DNA from: an uncultured Acidimicrobium sp.
Lineage (GTDB): Bacteria > Actinomycetota > Acidimicrobiia > Acidimicrobiales > Ilumatobacteraceae
Direction of reading: 5' to 3'
Assembly (NCBI GenBank): GCA_903895515.1
Contig: CAITUB010000003.1
Location: 1-10,028 of the forward strand
Length of the DNA stretch: 10,028 bases
The notes beneath the pieces are model-generated. The model saw nothing but the letters and a program-made list of their open reading frames with translations, was not told the DNA's origin and did not search any database. The position numbers and the translations under genes are program-made. Of the stretch, positions 1-6,333 are shown piece after piece; within the stretch, counting starts at the first letter, position 1; each line of letters starts with the position of its first letter.

Positions 1-638
1 GAATGCACAACAATGTCTGCGCCCCACTCGATTGGACGAATCAAATACGGAGTTGGAACGGTGTTGTCAACAATGAGTGGCACACCAACTTCGTGTGCAA
101 CTTTGCTAATTCCTTCAATGTCGAGCACGTTGTTGCGTGGGTTTGCTAACACTTCGCCGTAGAACGCTTTCGTGTTCGGGCGTGCTGCCGCTTTCCACTG
201 ATCCAAATTGTCTGGATCTTCAACGAAAGTAACTTCAATGCCCATCTTCGGCAATGTGTAGTGGAACAAGTTGTATGTTCCGCCGTACAAACTTGGTGAC
301 GCAACAATGTGCGATCCAACTTCAGCAAGCGTGAGAATGGCAAGAAGTTCTGCAGACTGACCACTCGAAACTGCAAGCGCACCAGGCAAACCGACTGCAG
401 TTGCGGTGCCGCCTTCAAGCGATGACAAACGTGCTTCGAGAACACCCTGCGTTGGGTTCATGATGCGCGTGTAGATGTTTCCAATTTCAGCAAGTGCGAA
501 CAAGTTCTGTGCATGTTGTGCATCGCGGAACACATAACTGGTGGTGCGATACACAGGAACTGCGCGAGCACCTGTTGTTGGATCTGGCTCTTGGCCGGCG
601 TGAATTTGACGTGTTTCAAAACCCAAGTTGTTTGTCAT
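1..638 (-). CDS. metY: O-acetylhomoserine sulfhydrylase (5' part, runs off left edge)
   Basis: PLP-dependent Cys/Met metabolism enzyme that makes homocysteine from O-acetylhomoserine and sulfide in the cytosol. The reverse-strand frame is open from ATG 636-638 to the window edge (212 complete codons) and begins MTNNLGFETRQIHAG. Visible family landmarks are QEPDPTTGARAVPVYRTTSY near the start, YTRIMNPT (substrate/PLP region), SSGQSAELLAIL, SPSLYGGTYNLF, and DNTVPTPYLIRPIEWGADIV followed by VHS at the edge. The PLP-binding lysine of the expected SATK motif lies just outside the window. The YGGTYNLF and DNT(V)xTPYL pattern fits MetY better than MetB or MetC; cystathionine gamma-synthase is the main alternative. 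No Shine-Dalgarno sequence precedes the ATG, which matches the leaderless promoter call at 646-674. The gene follows ilvC on the same strand after an 88-bp gap. Confidence 0.9.
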   Translation of the reverse strand, partial: MTNNLGFETRQIHAGQEPDPTTGARAVPVYRTTSYVFRDAQHAQNLFALAEIGNIYTRIMNPTQGVLEARLSSLEGGTATAVGLPGALAVSSGQSAELLAILTLAEVGSHIVASPSLYGGTYNLFHYTLPKMGIEVTFVEDPDNLDQWKAAARPNTKAFYGEVLANPRNNVLDIEGISKVAHEVGVPLIVDNTVPTPYLIRPIEWGADIVVH

Positions 639-645
639 TGCAGGC

Positions 646-674
646 ACGCTAAAGGGTAATTCCCGACTAAACAA
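646..674 (-). promoter_or_regulatory. Candidate leaderless promoter of metY
   Basis: On the minus strand TTGTTT (674-669) and TAGCGT (651-646) are separated by 17 nt, and the -10 element ends 7 nt before the A of the metY ATG. That spacing puts the transcription start at or next to the start codon, agreeing with the absence of a ribosome binding site. TAnnnT -10 elements and leaderless mRNAs are common in actinobacteria. The -35 matches the TTGACA consensus at only three positions, so the call rests mainly on geometry. An alternative -10, TACCCT (658-653), would give a leader of only a few nucleotides. Confidence 0.45.
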
Positions 675-693
675 CTCGGGAATTAGAACCCTT
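652..693. promoter_or_regulatory. Long inverted repeat around the metY -35 (operator or RNA hairpin)
   Basis: The arms at 657-666 and 676-685 are perfect 10-bp inverted repeats (TAATTCCCGA / TCGGGAATTA) around a 9-bp centre. Past a 3-nt bulge (686-688) the pairing continues for 5 bp (652-656 with 689-693), giving 15 pairs in all. The centre contains the proposed -35 hexamer, and the repeat ends 13 nt before the ATG. No T-run follows on either strand, so it is not a standard intrinsic terminator for ilvC. An operator for a dimeric regulator of sulfur or methionine genes is the simplest reading; an RNA hairpin on ilvC read-through transcripts is the alternative. Confidence 0.5.
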
Positions 694-726
694 ACAACAA
701 TTGGGCTTTATGGGGTTTGGTGGCGA

Positions 727-1755
727 TCAGCCGCCTGAAATTTCGCTGACCTTCTGCTTGCCCTTCGAGATCCACGGCATCATCGAACGCAACTGTGCGC
801 CAACTTTTTCAATTGGGTGGTTACGTCCTGCATTCTGCAACTCGCCGAAACGCTTGCGTCCGCTGTCGCTTTCTGCAATCCATTCCTCAGCAAATTTGCC
901 GTTCTGAATTTCTTCAAGAATCTTCTTCATCTCTGCCTTGGTTGATGCATTGATGATGCGAGGTCCGCGTGAAACGTCACCGTATTCTGCAGTATCGGAA
1001 ATGGAGTAACGCATTCCTGCGATTCCTTCTTCGTACATCAAGTCAACGATGAGCTTTACTTCGTGCAAGCACTCGAAGTATGCCATCTCTGGCTGGTAGC
1101 CAGCTTCAACGAGTGTTTCGAATCCGGCTTGTACGAGTGAGGTAAGACCTCCGCACAACACCACTTGCTCACCGAACAAGTCGGTTTCTGTTTCTTCGGT
1201 GAATGTGGTTTCGATAACACCTGCGCGTGCACCACCAATTGCATCGGCATACGACAATGCGAGAGCCTTTGCTTTGCCCGTTGCGTCTTGATGAACAGCG
1301 ATGAGTGCTGGCACTCCTCCGCCTTCGGTGTAGGTACGACGAACCAAGTGGCCCGGGCCCTTTGGCGCCATCATGATGACGTCAACACCCTTTGGCGGGT
1401 GAATGCGCTCGTAACGAATGTTGAATCCGTGAGCAAACGCAATTGCTTTGCCGTCGACAAGGTTTGGAGCAATGCTCTCTTCGTAAATCTTCTTCTGCTC
1501 GGTGTCTGGAGCAAGGATCATGATGAGGTCTGCATACTTCGATGCATCGGCAATGCTCATCACTTTCAAGCCAGCGGCTTCAGCCTTGGCCTTCGACGAT
1601 GAACCGTCGCGCAAACCAACAACAACATCAACGCCAGATTCCTTCAGGTTGAGTGCGTGTGCGTGACCTTGTGAGCCGTAACCAATAATTGCAACCTTCT
1701 TCGAACGAATGAGTGCTGGATCGGCATCTTTCTCGTAATAAATGTTTGCTGCCAT
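727..1755 (-). CDS. ilvC: Ketol-acid reductoisomerase (class I)
   Basis: Catalyses the Mg2+- and NAD(P)H-dependent isomeroreduction of 2-acetolactate and 2-aceto-2-hydroxybutyrate, the second common step of valine and isoleucine synthesis. The 342-residue length is typical of the short class I enzyme. The N-terminal Rossmann domain has GYGSQGHAHALNL (25-37) and a cofactor loop LRDGSSSKAKAEA (48-60) whose serines suit NADPH phosphate contacts. Catalytic and metal residues are in place: His109 (AHGFN), Lys132 (APKGPG), Asp192 and Glu196 (ETDLFGEQ), Glu228 and Glu232 (FECLHE), and Ser251 in RYSIS. The ATG start is preceded by the purine-rich GGGAAAGG about 8 nt upstream. It lies 45 nt after ilvN and is the last ilv gene of this operon; no obvious terminator follows. 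Confidence 0.98.
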   Translation of the reverse strand: MAANIYYEKDADPALIRSKKVAIIGYGSQGHAHALNLKESGVDVVVGLRDGSSSKAKAEAAGLKVMSIADASKYADLIMILAPDTEQKKIYEESIAPNLVDGKAIAFAHGFNIRYERIHPPKGVDVIMMAPKGPGHLVRRTYTEGGGVPALIAVHQDATGKAKALALSYADAIGGARAGVIETTFTEETETDLFGEQVVLCGGLTSLVQAGFETLVEAGYQPEMAYFECLHEVKLIVDLMYEEGIAGMRYSISDTAEYGDVSRGPRIINASTKAEMKKILEEIQNGKFAEEWIAESDSGRKRFGELQNAGRNHPIEKVGAQLRSMMPWISKGKQKVSEISGG

Positions 1756-1800
1756 GGTCTTGCCTTTCCCTTGTGTTCTTGAACTTGTGATTAAAACGGA

Positions 1801-2325
1801 TTATTTCTTCGCGGCGCGGTCGAGCTTTGGAAGCGCCACGCGGCCGGTTCGTTGCGATTCGATGATTCCATATTGTCGCAGCAAATCTGAAAAATCGTCC
1901 AACTTTTCTGGGCTGCCGTCCATGGACAGAATGATTGCATCCTGGCCAACGGAAAGGATTTTGCCCTCAAAAATATTGGCCAATTCCACTACCTGACCGC
2001 GTTGCTCTGGGGTGGCACGAATAGTGGCCACCATCAGTTCGCGCTCCACCGACTTGCGTGGGTCGAGTTCTGAAATGCGTACTACTTCGATGAGCTTGAA
2101 CAACTGCTTCACAATTTGTTCGAGCGGAGCAGATTCCACGTCGACCACAATGCTGATGCGGCTGAACTCTGGATCGTCTGTTGGCGCTACAGCCAACGAA
2201 AAGATGTTGTAACCACGACGCGCAAACAACGACGCCACGCGCGCGAGAACACCAGGCTTGTTTTGTACAAGCACTGACAACATGTGATGTGTTGGTGCAG
2301 TTCCGTATGGATTGGCGCTGTTCAT
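1801..2325 (-). CDS. ilvN: Acetolactate synthase small (regulatory) subunit
   Basis: Regulatory partner of IlvB that raises catalytic activity and carries valine feedback inhibition. Its 174 residues comprise an N-terminal ACT domain (about 13-88; NKPGVLARVASLFARRGYNI) and a C-terminal ALS small-subunit domain (about 95-168; RELMVATIRA and later DAIILSMDGSPEKLDDF). Gly25 and Asn40 sit at positions matching the valine-site Gly and Asn of E. coli IlvH, so feedback inhibition is probably retained (inference by motif alignment). The start ATG overlaps the ilvB stop as ATGA, a strong sign of translational coupling. A GGGAG stretch inside the ilvB 3' end, about 8 nt upstream, can serve as ribosome binding site. 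Confidence 0.97.
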   Translation of the reverse strand: MNSANPYGTAPTHHMLSVLVQNKPGVLARVASLFARRGYNIFSLAVAPTDDPEFSRISIVVDVESAPLEQIVKQLFKLIEVVRISELDPRKSVERELMVATIRATPEQRGQVVELANIFEGKILSVGQDAIILSMDGSPEKLDDFSDLLRQYGIIESQRTGRVALPKLDRAAKK

Positions 2326-4106
2326 CGGAGGAACTCCCTTCGTGAGTTTTGACTTGGATGCAACATGAGGTCGTCATTGCTTTGACCAGCTGCAACCATT
2401 GGAAACACTTTTTCGCCGGCATCAACTCGGAAGTCGACAACAACTGGACGGTCGTTAATGGAGTTGGCTTTATCGATTGCTGAAGCAACTTCTGATTCGT
2501 CGTCAACGCGAATACCAACGCAACCCATTGCTTCTGCCCACTTCACATAGTTCGGCGTGTCTTGCGACAAGTACACCTCGCTGTAACGCTCTTCATAGAA
2601 CATTTCTTGCCACTGGCGAACCATGCCGAGGTATGAGTTGTTCAAGATGGCGATCTTCACAGGAATGCGCTCAAGCGATGCAGTAACCAACTCTTGTGCA
2701 GTCATTTGGAAACAACCGTCGCCGTCGACTGCCCATACGGTTTTGTCTGGGCGACCAACTTTTGCGCCAATTGCTGCAGGAACTGAAAAACCCATGGTGC
2801 CAAGTCCACCTGAGTTCACCCACGTGTACGGCTCGTTGAACTTCCAATATTGACTGGCCCACATTTGATGCTGACCAACACCGGAAACCAAAATGGTTCC
2901 CTCTGGTGCTGAGTCGCGCAATTGCTCCAAGCAATACTGCGGCTTCAATACGCCACCTTCTTCGCTTGGCTCATACGTAAGTGGGAATTGTTCTTGCCAA
3001 CCACTGACACGACTGCGCCATGGTGTGATGTCAACTTGCTTTTGATCGGCAAGCAAGTCGTTGATCGCTTTGATCATTTCTTCGATAACCAAACGACAAT
3101 CGCCAACAATTGGCACGTCTGGCTTGCGTACTTTGCCTTGTTCTGCTGGGTCGATGTCGACGTGAATGATTTTCGCGTGCGGCGCAAACGCGTTTACGCG
3201 ACCTGTAACGCGGTCGTCGAATCGTGAACCAAGTGCAATCAGCAAGTCGCTCTTTTGCATTGCAGTAACTGCTGCTGCAGTTCCGTGCATGCCAGGCATA
3301 CCAAGGCACAACGGGTGATCGTCTGGGAATGCACCGCGTGCCATAAGCGTGGTGACAACAGGAATGCCCGTGAGTTCTGCAAGTTCGCGCAATGCAGTTG
3401 CTGCACGCGCCTTCAATACGCCACCACCGACATACAAGATTGGCTGCTGTGCTTTCAAAATAAGTTGCGCAGCTTCTTTGATCATTCGTGGATGACCTTT
3501 TGATACCGGCTTGTAACCAGGAAGCGAATCGGCAACTTCATCATCGGTTGGCCAATGCCACTTCATTGAGTTCGTTAATACGTCTTTTGGAATGTCGACA
3601 AGCGTTGGACCAGGACGACCAGTTGTTGCAATATGAAATGCCTGACGAATAGCGAGTGGCAAATCGTCTGCGCTCATAACCAAGTCGTTGTGCTTGGTGA
3701 TGCTGCGCGTAATTCCTACGGTGTCGCACTCTTGAAATGCATCGGTACCAATTGCGTTCGTTCCAACTTGACCGGTGATAGCAACCATTGGAATGGAGTC
3801 CATGTACGCATCGCACAACGGCGTAACCATGTTGGTTGCAGCAGGACCACTGGTGACCATGGCAACGCCAGGACGACCAGTTACATGTGCGTAACCCTCT
3901 GCCATGTGACCAGCACCTTGTTCGTGACGAACCAAGATGTGACGAATTGGTGATTCGATAAGCGGGTCGTATGCAGGCAAGATGCATCCACCAGGAAGAC
4001 CGAACATGACGTCCACGTTTTCCATCTCCAAAGCACGAATAAGCGCCTGCGCGCCGGTGATGGTTTCACCAGCCATATGGCCTTTCATGTGATCTTTGGA
4101 TGTCAT
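2322..4106 (-). CDS. ilvB: Acetolactate synthase large (catalytic) subunit
   Basis: ThDP-, Mg2+- and FAD-dependent enzyme that condenses two pyruvates to 2-acetolactate, or pyruvate plus 2-oxobutyrate to 2-aceto-2-hydroxybutyrate. It makes 594 residues from ATG 4104-4106 and contains the three expected domains. The N-terminal PYR domain has FGLPGG (35-40) and catalytic Glu62 in VRHEQGAGHMAEGYA. The central FAD domain has ALGSRFDDRVTG (291-302). The C-terminal PP domain has the ThDP motif from GDG (462-464) to ILNN (487-490), then MVRQWQEMFY with Trp499, a known herbicide-site position. A longer frame from GTG 4163 is rejected because it would translate through the terminator hairpin, whereas the chosen ATG has GGAGA with 5-6 nt spacing. 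It is followed by ilvN with a 4-nt overlap and is probably controlled by attenuation. Confidence 0.97.
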   Translation of the reverse strand: MTSKDHMKGHMAGETITGAQALIRALEMENVDVMFGLPGGCILPAYDPLIESPIRHILVRHEQGAGHMAEGYAHVTGRPGVAMVTSGPAATNMVTPLCDAYMDSIPMVAITGQVGTNAIGTDAFQECDTVGITRSITKHNDLVMSADDLPLAIRQAFHIATTGRPGPTLVDIPKDVLTNSMKWHWPTDDEVADSLPGYKPVSKGHPRMIKEAAQLILKAQQPILYVGGGVLKARAATALRELAELTGIPVVTTLMARGAFPDDHPLCLGMPGMHGTAAAVTAMQKSDLLIALGSRFDDRVTGRVNAFAPHAKIIHVDIDPAEQGKVRKPDVPIVGDCRLVIEEMIKAINDLLADQKQVDITPWRSRVSGWQEQFPLTYEPSEEGGVLKPQYCLEQLRDSAPEGTILVSGVGQHQMWASQYWKFNEPYTWVNSGGLGTMGFSVPAAIGAKVGRPDKTVWAVDGDGCFQMTAQELVTASLERIPVKIAILNNSYLGMVRQWQEMFYEERYSEVYLSQDTPNYVKWAEAMGCVGIRVDDESEVASAIDKANSINDRPVVVDFRVDAGEKVFPMVAAGQSNDDLMLHPSQNSRREFLR

Positions 4107-4111
4107 TGCTG

Positions 4112-4116
4112 TCTCC
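4112..4116 (-). promoter_or_regulatory. Ribosome binding site fixing the ilvB start
   Basis: GGAGA on the minus strand lies 5 nt before ATG 4104-4106. It sits downstream of the terminator hairpin, so it appears only on read-through transcripts. It decides between this ATG and the in-frame GTG at 4161-4163. Confidence 0.75.
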
Positions 4117-4131
4117 GTTTTTTTGGGGATT

Positions 4132-4157
4132 AAAAAAGCCTCCCTGGCGGGAGGCTT
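4132..4157 (-). terminator. Intrinsic terminator acting as ilvBN(C) attenuator
   Basis: On the minus strand, AAGCCTCCC (4157-4149) pairs perfectly with GGGAGGCTT (4144-4136) around a GCCA loop. The 9-bp stem has seven G-C/A-T pairs in GCCTCCC plus two A-T pairs at the base, and it runs into six T residues (4137-4132). It ends 25 nt before the ilvB ATG and lies downstream of the valine-rich leader peptide, so it would stop transcripts before ilvB rather than close an upstream gene. It could also terminate read-through from the RCC1-repeat gene. Confidence 0.85.
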
Positions 4158-4158
4158 G

Positions 4159-4185
4159 GGCACACGCGGCGAGGGCCGGCGTGCC
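4159..4185 (-). promoter_or_regulatory. GC-rich hairpin between leader peptide stop and terminator
   Basis: On the minus strand an inner stem CGGC (4178-4175) / GCCG (4170-4167) with loop CCTC is nested in an outer stem GGCAC (4185-4181) / GTGCC (4163-4159), with a small internal loop. It begins at the leader peptide stop codon and ends next to the terminator stem, so a ribosome sitting at the stop would mask its 5' arm. Its place in the attenuation switch (pause, anti-terminator or neither) cannot be settled by eye. It does not obviously overlap the terminator arms. Confidence 0.45.
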
Positions 4186-4244
4186 TACATCACTACGACT
4201 ACGACTTCACACGTGCGTGATGGGCGGGCTTTCGTCGTAAACAC
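4185..4244 (-). CDS. Valine-rich leader peptide of the ilvBNC operon
   Basis: A 19-codon frame starting with GTG at 4244-4242 reads MFTTKARPSRTCEVVVVVM and ends in TAG (4187-4185). Its codons 14-18 are GTC GTA GTC GTA GTG, five valines in a row, placed 34 nt before an intrinsic terminator that precedes ilvB. This is the classical layout of transcription attenuation by branched-chain amino acids: a ribosome stalled on Val codons would alter folding downstream and allow read-through. No clear Shine-Dalgarno sequence precedes the GTG; a -10-like CACACT ends 7 nt upstream, consistent with leaderless translation. The frame stays open upstream to the stop of the preceding gene, so TTG 4280-4278 is another possible start. 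Leader peptides of this kind, including one lacking a ribosome binding site, are known for corynebacterial ilvBNC. Its role is the translation event itself, not the product. Confidence 0.75.
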   Translation of the reverse strand: MFTTKARPSRTCEVVVVVM

Positions 4245-4251
4245 GCTTTTC

Positions 4252-4280
4252 AGTGTGTCAGGGAAATAGCCGTTCGGCAA
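4252..4280 (-). promoter_or_regulatory. Candidate promoter of the ilv leader/ilvBNC operon
   Basis: TTGCCG (4280-4275) and CACACT (4257-4252) are 17 nt apart on the minus strand, and the -10 ends 7 nt before the leader GTG. The hexamers match consensus only moderately (3 of 6 for the -10). The case rests on spacing identical to the metY promoter and on the need for a start between the previous stop (4296) and the leader peptide. An imperfect inverted repeat, ACACACT (4258-4252) / AGCGTGT (4247-4241) with a GAAA loop and one mismatch, overlaps the -10 and start. Confidence 0.35.
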
Positions 4281-4295
4281 CTGCGGCGCCAGGGT

Positions 4296-6296
4296 TCACG
4301 GGCCCGGTTTGGCGGTGACCACCACCTTGCGCAACAAGGAAGCCGAACCCCTTATGAGTATTGACTTAGAGGCGGTGATCTGAACCGTGGCCGACGGGGC
4401 GAACTGCGCGCTTGGGGTGGCCACCAGCCCGCGAACTCGGGTTAATAGATAGGTGCATACCGATTGCGAACGTTTCACCGTAAGCCGGCTGAGGAGATGG
4501 AGGGCATTGGACTCTTGATACGCCACGCATGTCACCGCATCGCCGGCGTGTAACTGAGATGCGAGTTTGTTGAGTTGCAGTTTCTGCGCACTGTTCAACG
4601 TGAACGAACTGTTGTCGAATGCGTTGACCGTGAGCGGTTGCACAAATGCGCGCGGAATTGTCGTCGTGGTTGGTGCAACTGATGTTGACGTCGTTGTCGT
4701 CGAGGGGGCGATGTACACAGGCGGCGCAACGGTTGTTGTCGATGTGGTTGACGTAGTTGTCGGAGCAACCGTCGTCGTTGTCGTAGTTGACGTTGTAGAA
4801 GTCGTTGTGGTGGTTGGTGCGACTGTTGTCGTCGTAGTTGTAGTGGTTGGTGCGACAGTTGTCGTCGTTGTAGTCGTGGTGGTGGTTGTCGTAGTCGTAG
4901 TAGTCGTTGTTGTTGTGCCGGTATTGATGAGTGCACCCGCACTCAGTGCAACAAGGTTGTCGCCCATTTGCGAAGCGCTCGTTCCTGCACGCGATATGTT
5001 GCCCGAACCCCGACGACCACTTCCTCCGTTGCCCCAACATTTCACGGTTGAGTTGTCGAGCATGGCGCAGGTATGCGCGAGCCCAGCGGAAACAGCAAGC
5101 ACAGTGCGACCTGTTCCAAGATTCACGGTTGCGAGTGCATCACCCATTTCTCCGGGACCATCACCAATGCTGTTTTGATTTCCATAACCCAACCGACCGT
5201 CCATTCCGTTTCCGAAACACTTCAAGTACGTATTAGTTAATAAAACACAAGTGTGCTCACTACCAGTTGTTACAGCCACTGCACTTAATCCAGTTCCCAG
5301 GTTGATTGGCGACAACGAGTCGTCCATTTCGGCTGGATCATCACCGAGATCGTTTGTGTCTCCTGTGCCCAAACGTCCGTTAGAAGACATCCCCCAACAT
5401 TTCACCGTCGCATTATCGAGCAATGCGCACGTGTGTATGTCGCCAGCAGAAATGGCAACAACTGAACGACCCGCACCTACATCGATCGTTGGTGTTGCAG
5501 CAACGGTTGGCCCAGTTCCATCGCCAATGCTGTCCATGTTTCCTTGACCAAGTTGGCCATACGAATTGTCACCCCAGCACACCACTTGCGAGTTGTCCAA
5601 CAATGCACATGTGTGGTTTGCGCCAGCCGCAATTGCCATTGCAGATCTGCCTGCAGCGAATGAAATTGCCGGCAAAGCATTACCCATTTCGCCTGCACCG
5701 TCGCCTCGGGTAACGGTGTCGTTGTAACCGAGTTGACCAGAGTTACTGCGACCCCAACATTTCACTGCTGCGTTATCGAGCAGCGCACACGAGTGATTTG
5801 AACCAACGGCGATCATGGTTGCATTTCGACCACTACCTAAATCCACGGGCGCTAACGCATCACCCATTTCGCCAGCGTTGTCACCTCGATTTACTGAATC
5901 GCCGTAACCCGTGCGACCGTACAAACCAGACCCCCAGCACTTCACCGTCAGGTTGTCGAGCAGTGCACACGTATGTGATGTGCCGGTAGCGATCGCTCGG
6001 GCCGAACGACCCAGCCCGAGCGAGATCGCCGACGAACTGGCCACCGAGACACCACTTCCATCACCAATGTTTGATGTGGATTCGTTGCCAAGTTGGCCCT
6101 CGCTGCCCAGCCCGAAACATTTCACCGAGTTGTCAACGAGCACCACGCATGTGTGGGTGTCTCCCGCCGAGAGATACCCAATACGTTCACGACTGATCGA
6201 TGTAGATCCGCCGCCTACATCTGCATGAACGATGCTCACGCATAACAACATGAGCACAGACGCAATGGTGGTGAGTTTTTGAATATGCCGCCGCAT
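4296..6296 (-). CDS. Secreted RCC1-repeat protein with Thr-rich stalk and OmpA-like C-terminus
   Basis: A 666-residue modular protein predicted to be exported. Residues 1-25 form a signal peptide (MRRHIQK, hydrophobic TTIASVLMLLCVSIV, likely cleavage after VHA). The leucine before Cys argues against a lipoprotein. Seven RCC1-type repeats follow, with HTC at residues 48, 108, 168, 228, 288, 348 and 408, exactly 60 apart. The consensus is roughly SAGxxHTCALLDNxTVKCWG followed by GQLGYG and GDGxGEMGDAL. Seven units suggest a seven-bladed beta-propeller, and each blade carries two Cys ten residues apart. Residues 461-548 are a Thr/Ser/VAP stalk. Residues 549-666 resemble a degenerate OmpA-like domain (LNSAQKLQLNKLASQL, then RLTVKRSQSVCTYLL), but the usual peptidoglycan-binding Asp region reads VAYQES. 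The longer frame from ATG 6425 would bury the signal peptide, and a leaderless promoter precedes ATG 6296. Ligand and function are unknown; a cell-surface binding or adhesion role is inference. Confidence 0.88.
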   Translation of the reverse strand: MRRHIQKLTTIASVLMLLCVSIVHADVGGGSTSISRERIGYLSAGDTHTCVVLVDNSVKCFGLGSEGQLGNESTSNIGDGSGVSVASSSAISLGLGRSARAIATGTSHTCALLDNLTVKCWGSGLYGRTGYGDSVNRGDNAGEMGDALAPVDLGSGRNATMIAVGSNHSCALLDNAAVKCWGRSNSGQLGYNDTVTRGDGAGEMGNALPAISFAAGRSAMAIAAGANHTCALLDNSQVVCWGDNSYGQLGQGNMDSIGDGTGPTVAATPTIDVGAGRSVVAISAGDIHTCALLDNATVKCWGMSSNGRLGTGDTNDLGDDPAEMDDSLSPINLGTGLSAVAVTTGSEHTCVLLTNTYLKCFGNGMDGRLGYGNQNSIGDGPGEMGDALATVNLGTGRTVLAVSAGLAHTCAMLDNSTVKCWGNGGSGRRGSGNISRAGTSASQMGDNLVALSAGALINTGTTTTTTTTTTTTTTTTTTTTVAPTTTTTTTTVAPTTTTTSTTSTTTTTTVAPTTTSTTSTTTVAPPVYIAPSTTTTSTSVAPTTTTIPRAFVQPLTVNAFDNSSFTLNSAQKLQLNKLASQLHAGDAVTCVAYQESNALHLLSRLTVKRSQSVCTYLLTRVRGLVATPSAQFAPSATVQITASKSILIRGSASLLRKVVVTAKPGP
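4653..4916 (-). repeat. Low-complexity Thr/VAP stalk-coding repeat
   Basis: About 88 codons of nearly uninterrupted threonine with Ser and recurring VAP punctuation (Thr runs of about 5-21 separated by VAP). At DNA level it is a run of ACN codons using all four third bases, so no perfect short tandem repeat is kept. Mixed codons may limit slippage, though length variation between strains is still likely. Such stalks are typically extended and possibly O-glycosylated, holding the propeller away from the cell surface. Confidence 0.85.
4917..6170 (-). repeat. Seven 180-bp units encoding RCC1-type blades
   Basis: On the plus strand a block resembling CCCCAACATTTCAC recurs near 5033, 5213, 5393, 5573, 5753, 5933 and 6113, always 180 bp apart. 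This matches the seven 60-residue protein repeats with no indel between units. The last unit (nearest the stalk) is the most diverged, with RRGSG and RAGTSASQ where others have QLGYG and GDGxGEMG. The strict phase suggests duplication and selection on blade length. Confidence 0.85.
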
Positions 6297-6304
6297 ATGT
6301 TGCG

Positions 6305-6333
6305 AATCTACAACGAAAAATAAAAGGACACAA
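6305..6333 (-). promoter_or_regulatory. Candidate leaderless promoter of the RCC1-repeat gene
   Basis: TTGTGT (6333-6328) and TAGATT (6310-6305) are 17 nt apart on the minus strand. The -10 (4 of 6 to TATAAT) ends 8 nt before ATG 6296-6294, and no ribosome binding site lies between. This supports the internal ATG as the start rather than ATG 6425. Confidence 0.5.

Noticed and set aside
639..726. SAM riboswitch or ilvC terminator before metY
   Set aside because: The 88-bp gap is too short for known SAM riboswitches and shows none of their cores. The inverted repeat has no T-run on either strand.
4107..4163. N-terminal extension of IlvB from GTG 4163
   Set aside because: The 19 extra codons read through the terminator hairpin and its T-run, and a good Shine-Dalgarno sequence marks ATG 4106. 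The extension does not look like an IlvB N-terminus.
4567..5178. Plus-strand 203-codon frame with long Val runs
   Set aside because: It is the antisense shadow of the Thr stalk: ACN codons read as GTN/GTT on the other strand. It has no ribosome binding site and no family features.
4917..6170. CRISPR-like or satellite array
   Set aside because: The 180-bp spacing is explained by protein-coding RCC1 repeats in one continuous frame, with no short identical repeats and unique spacers.
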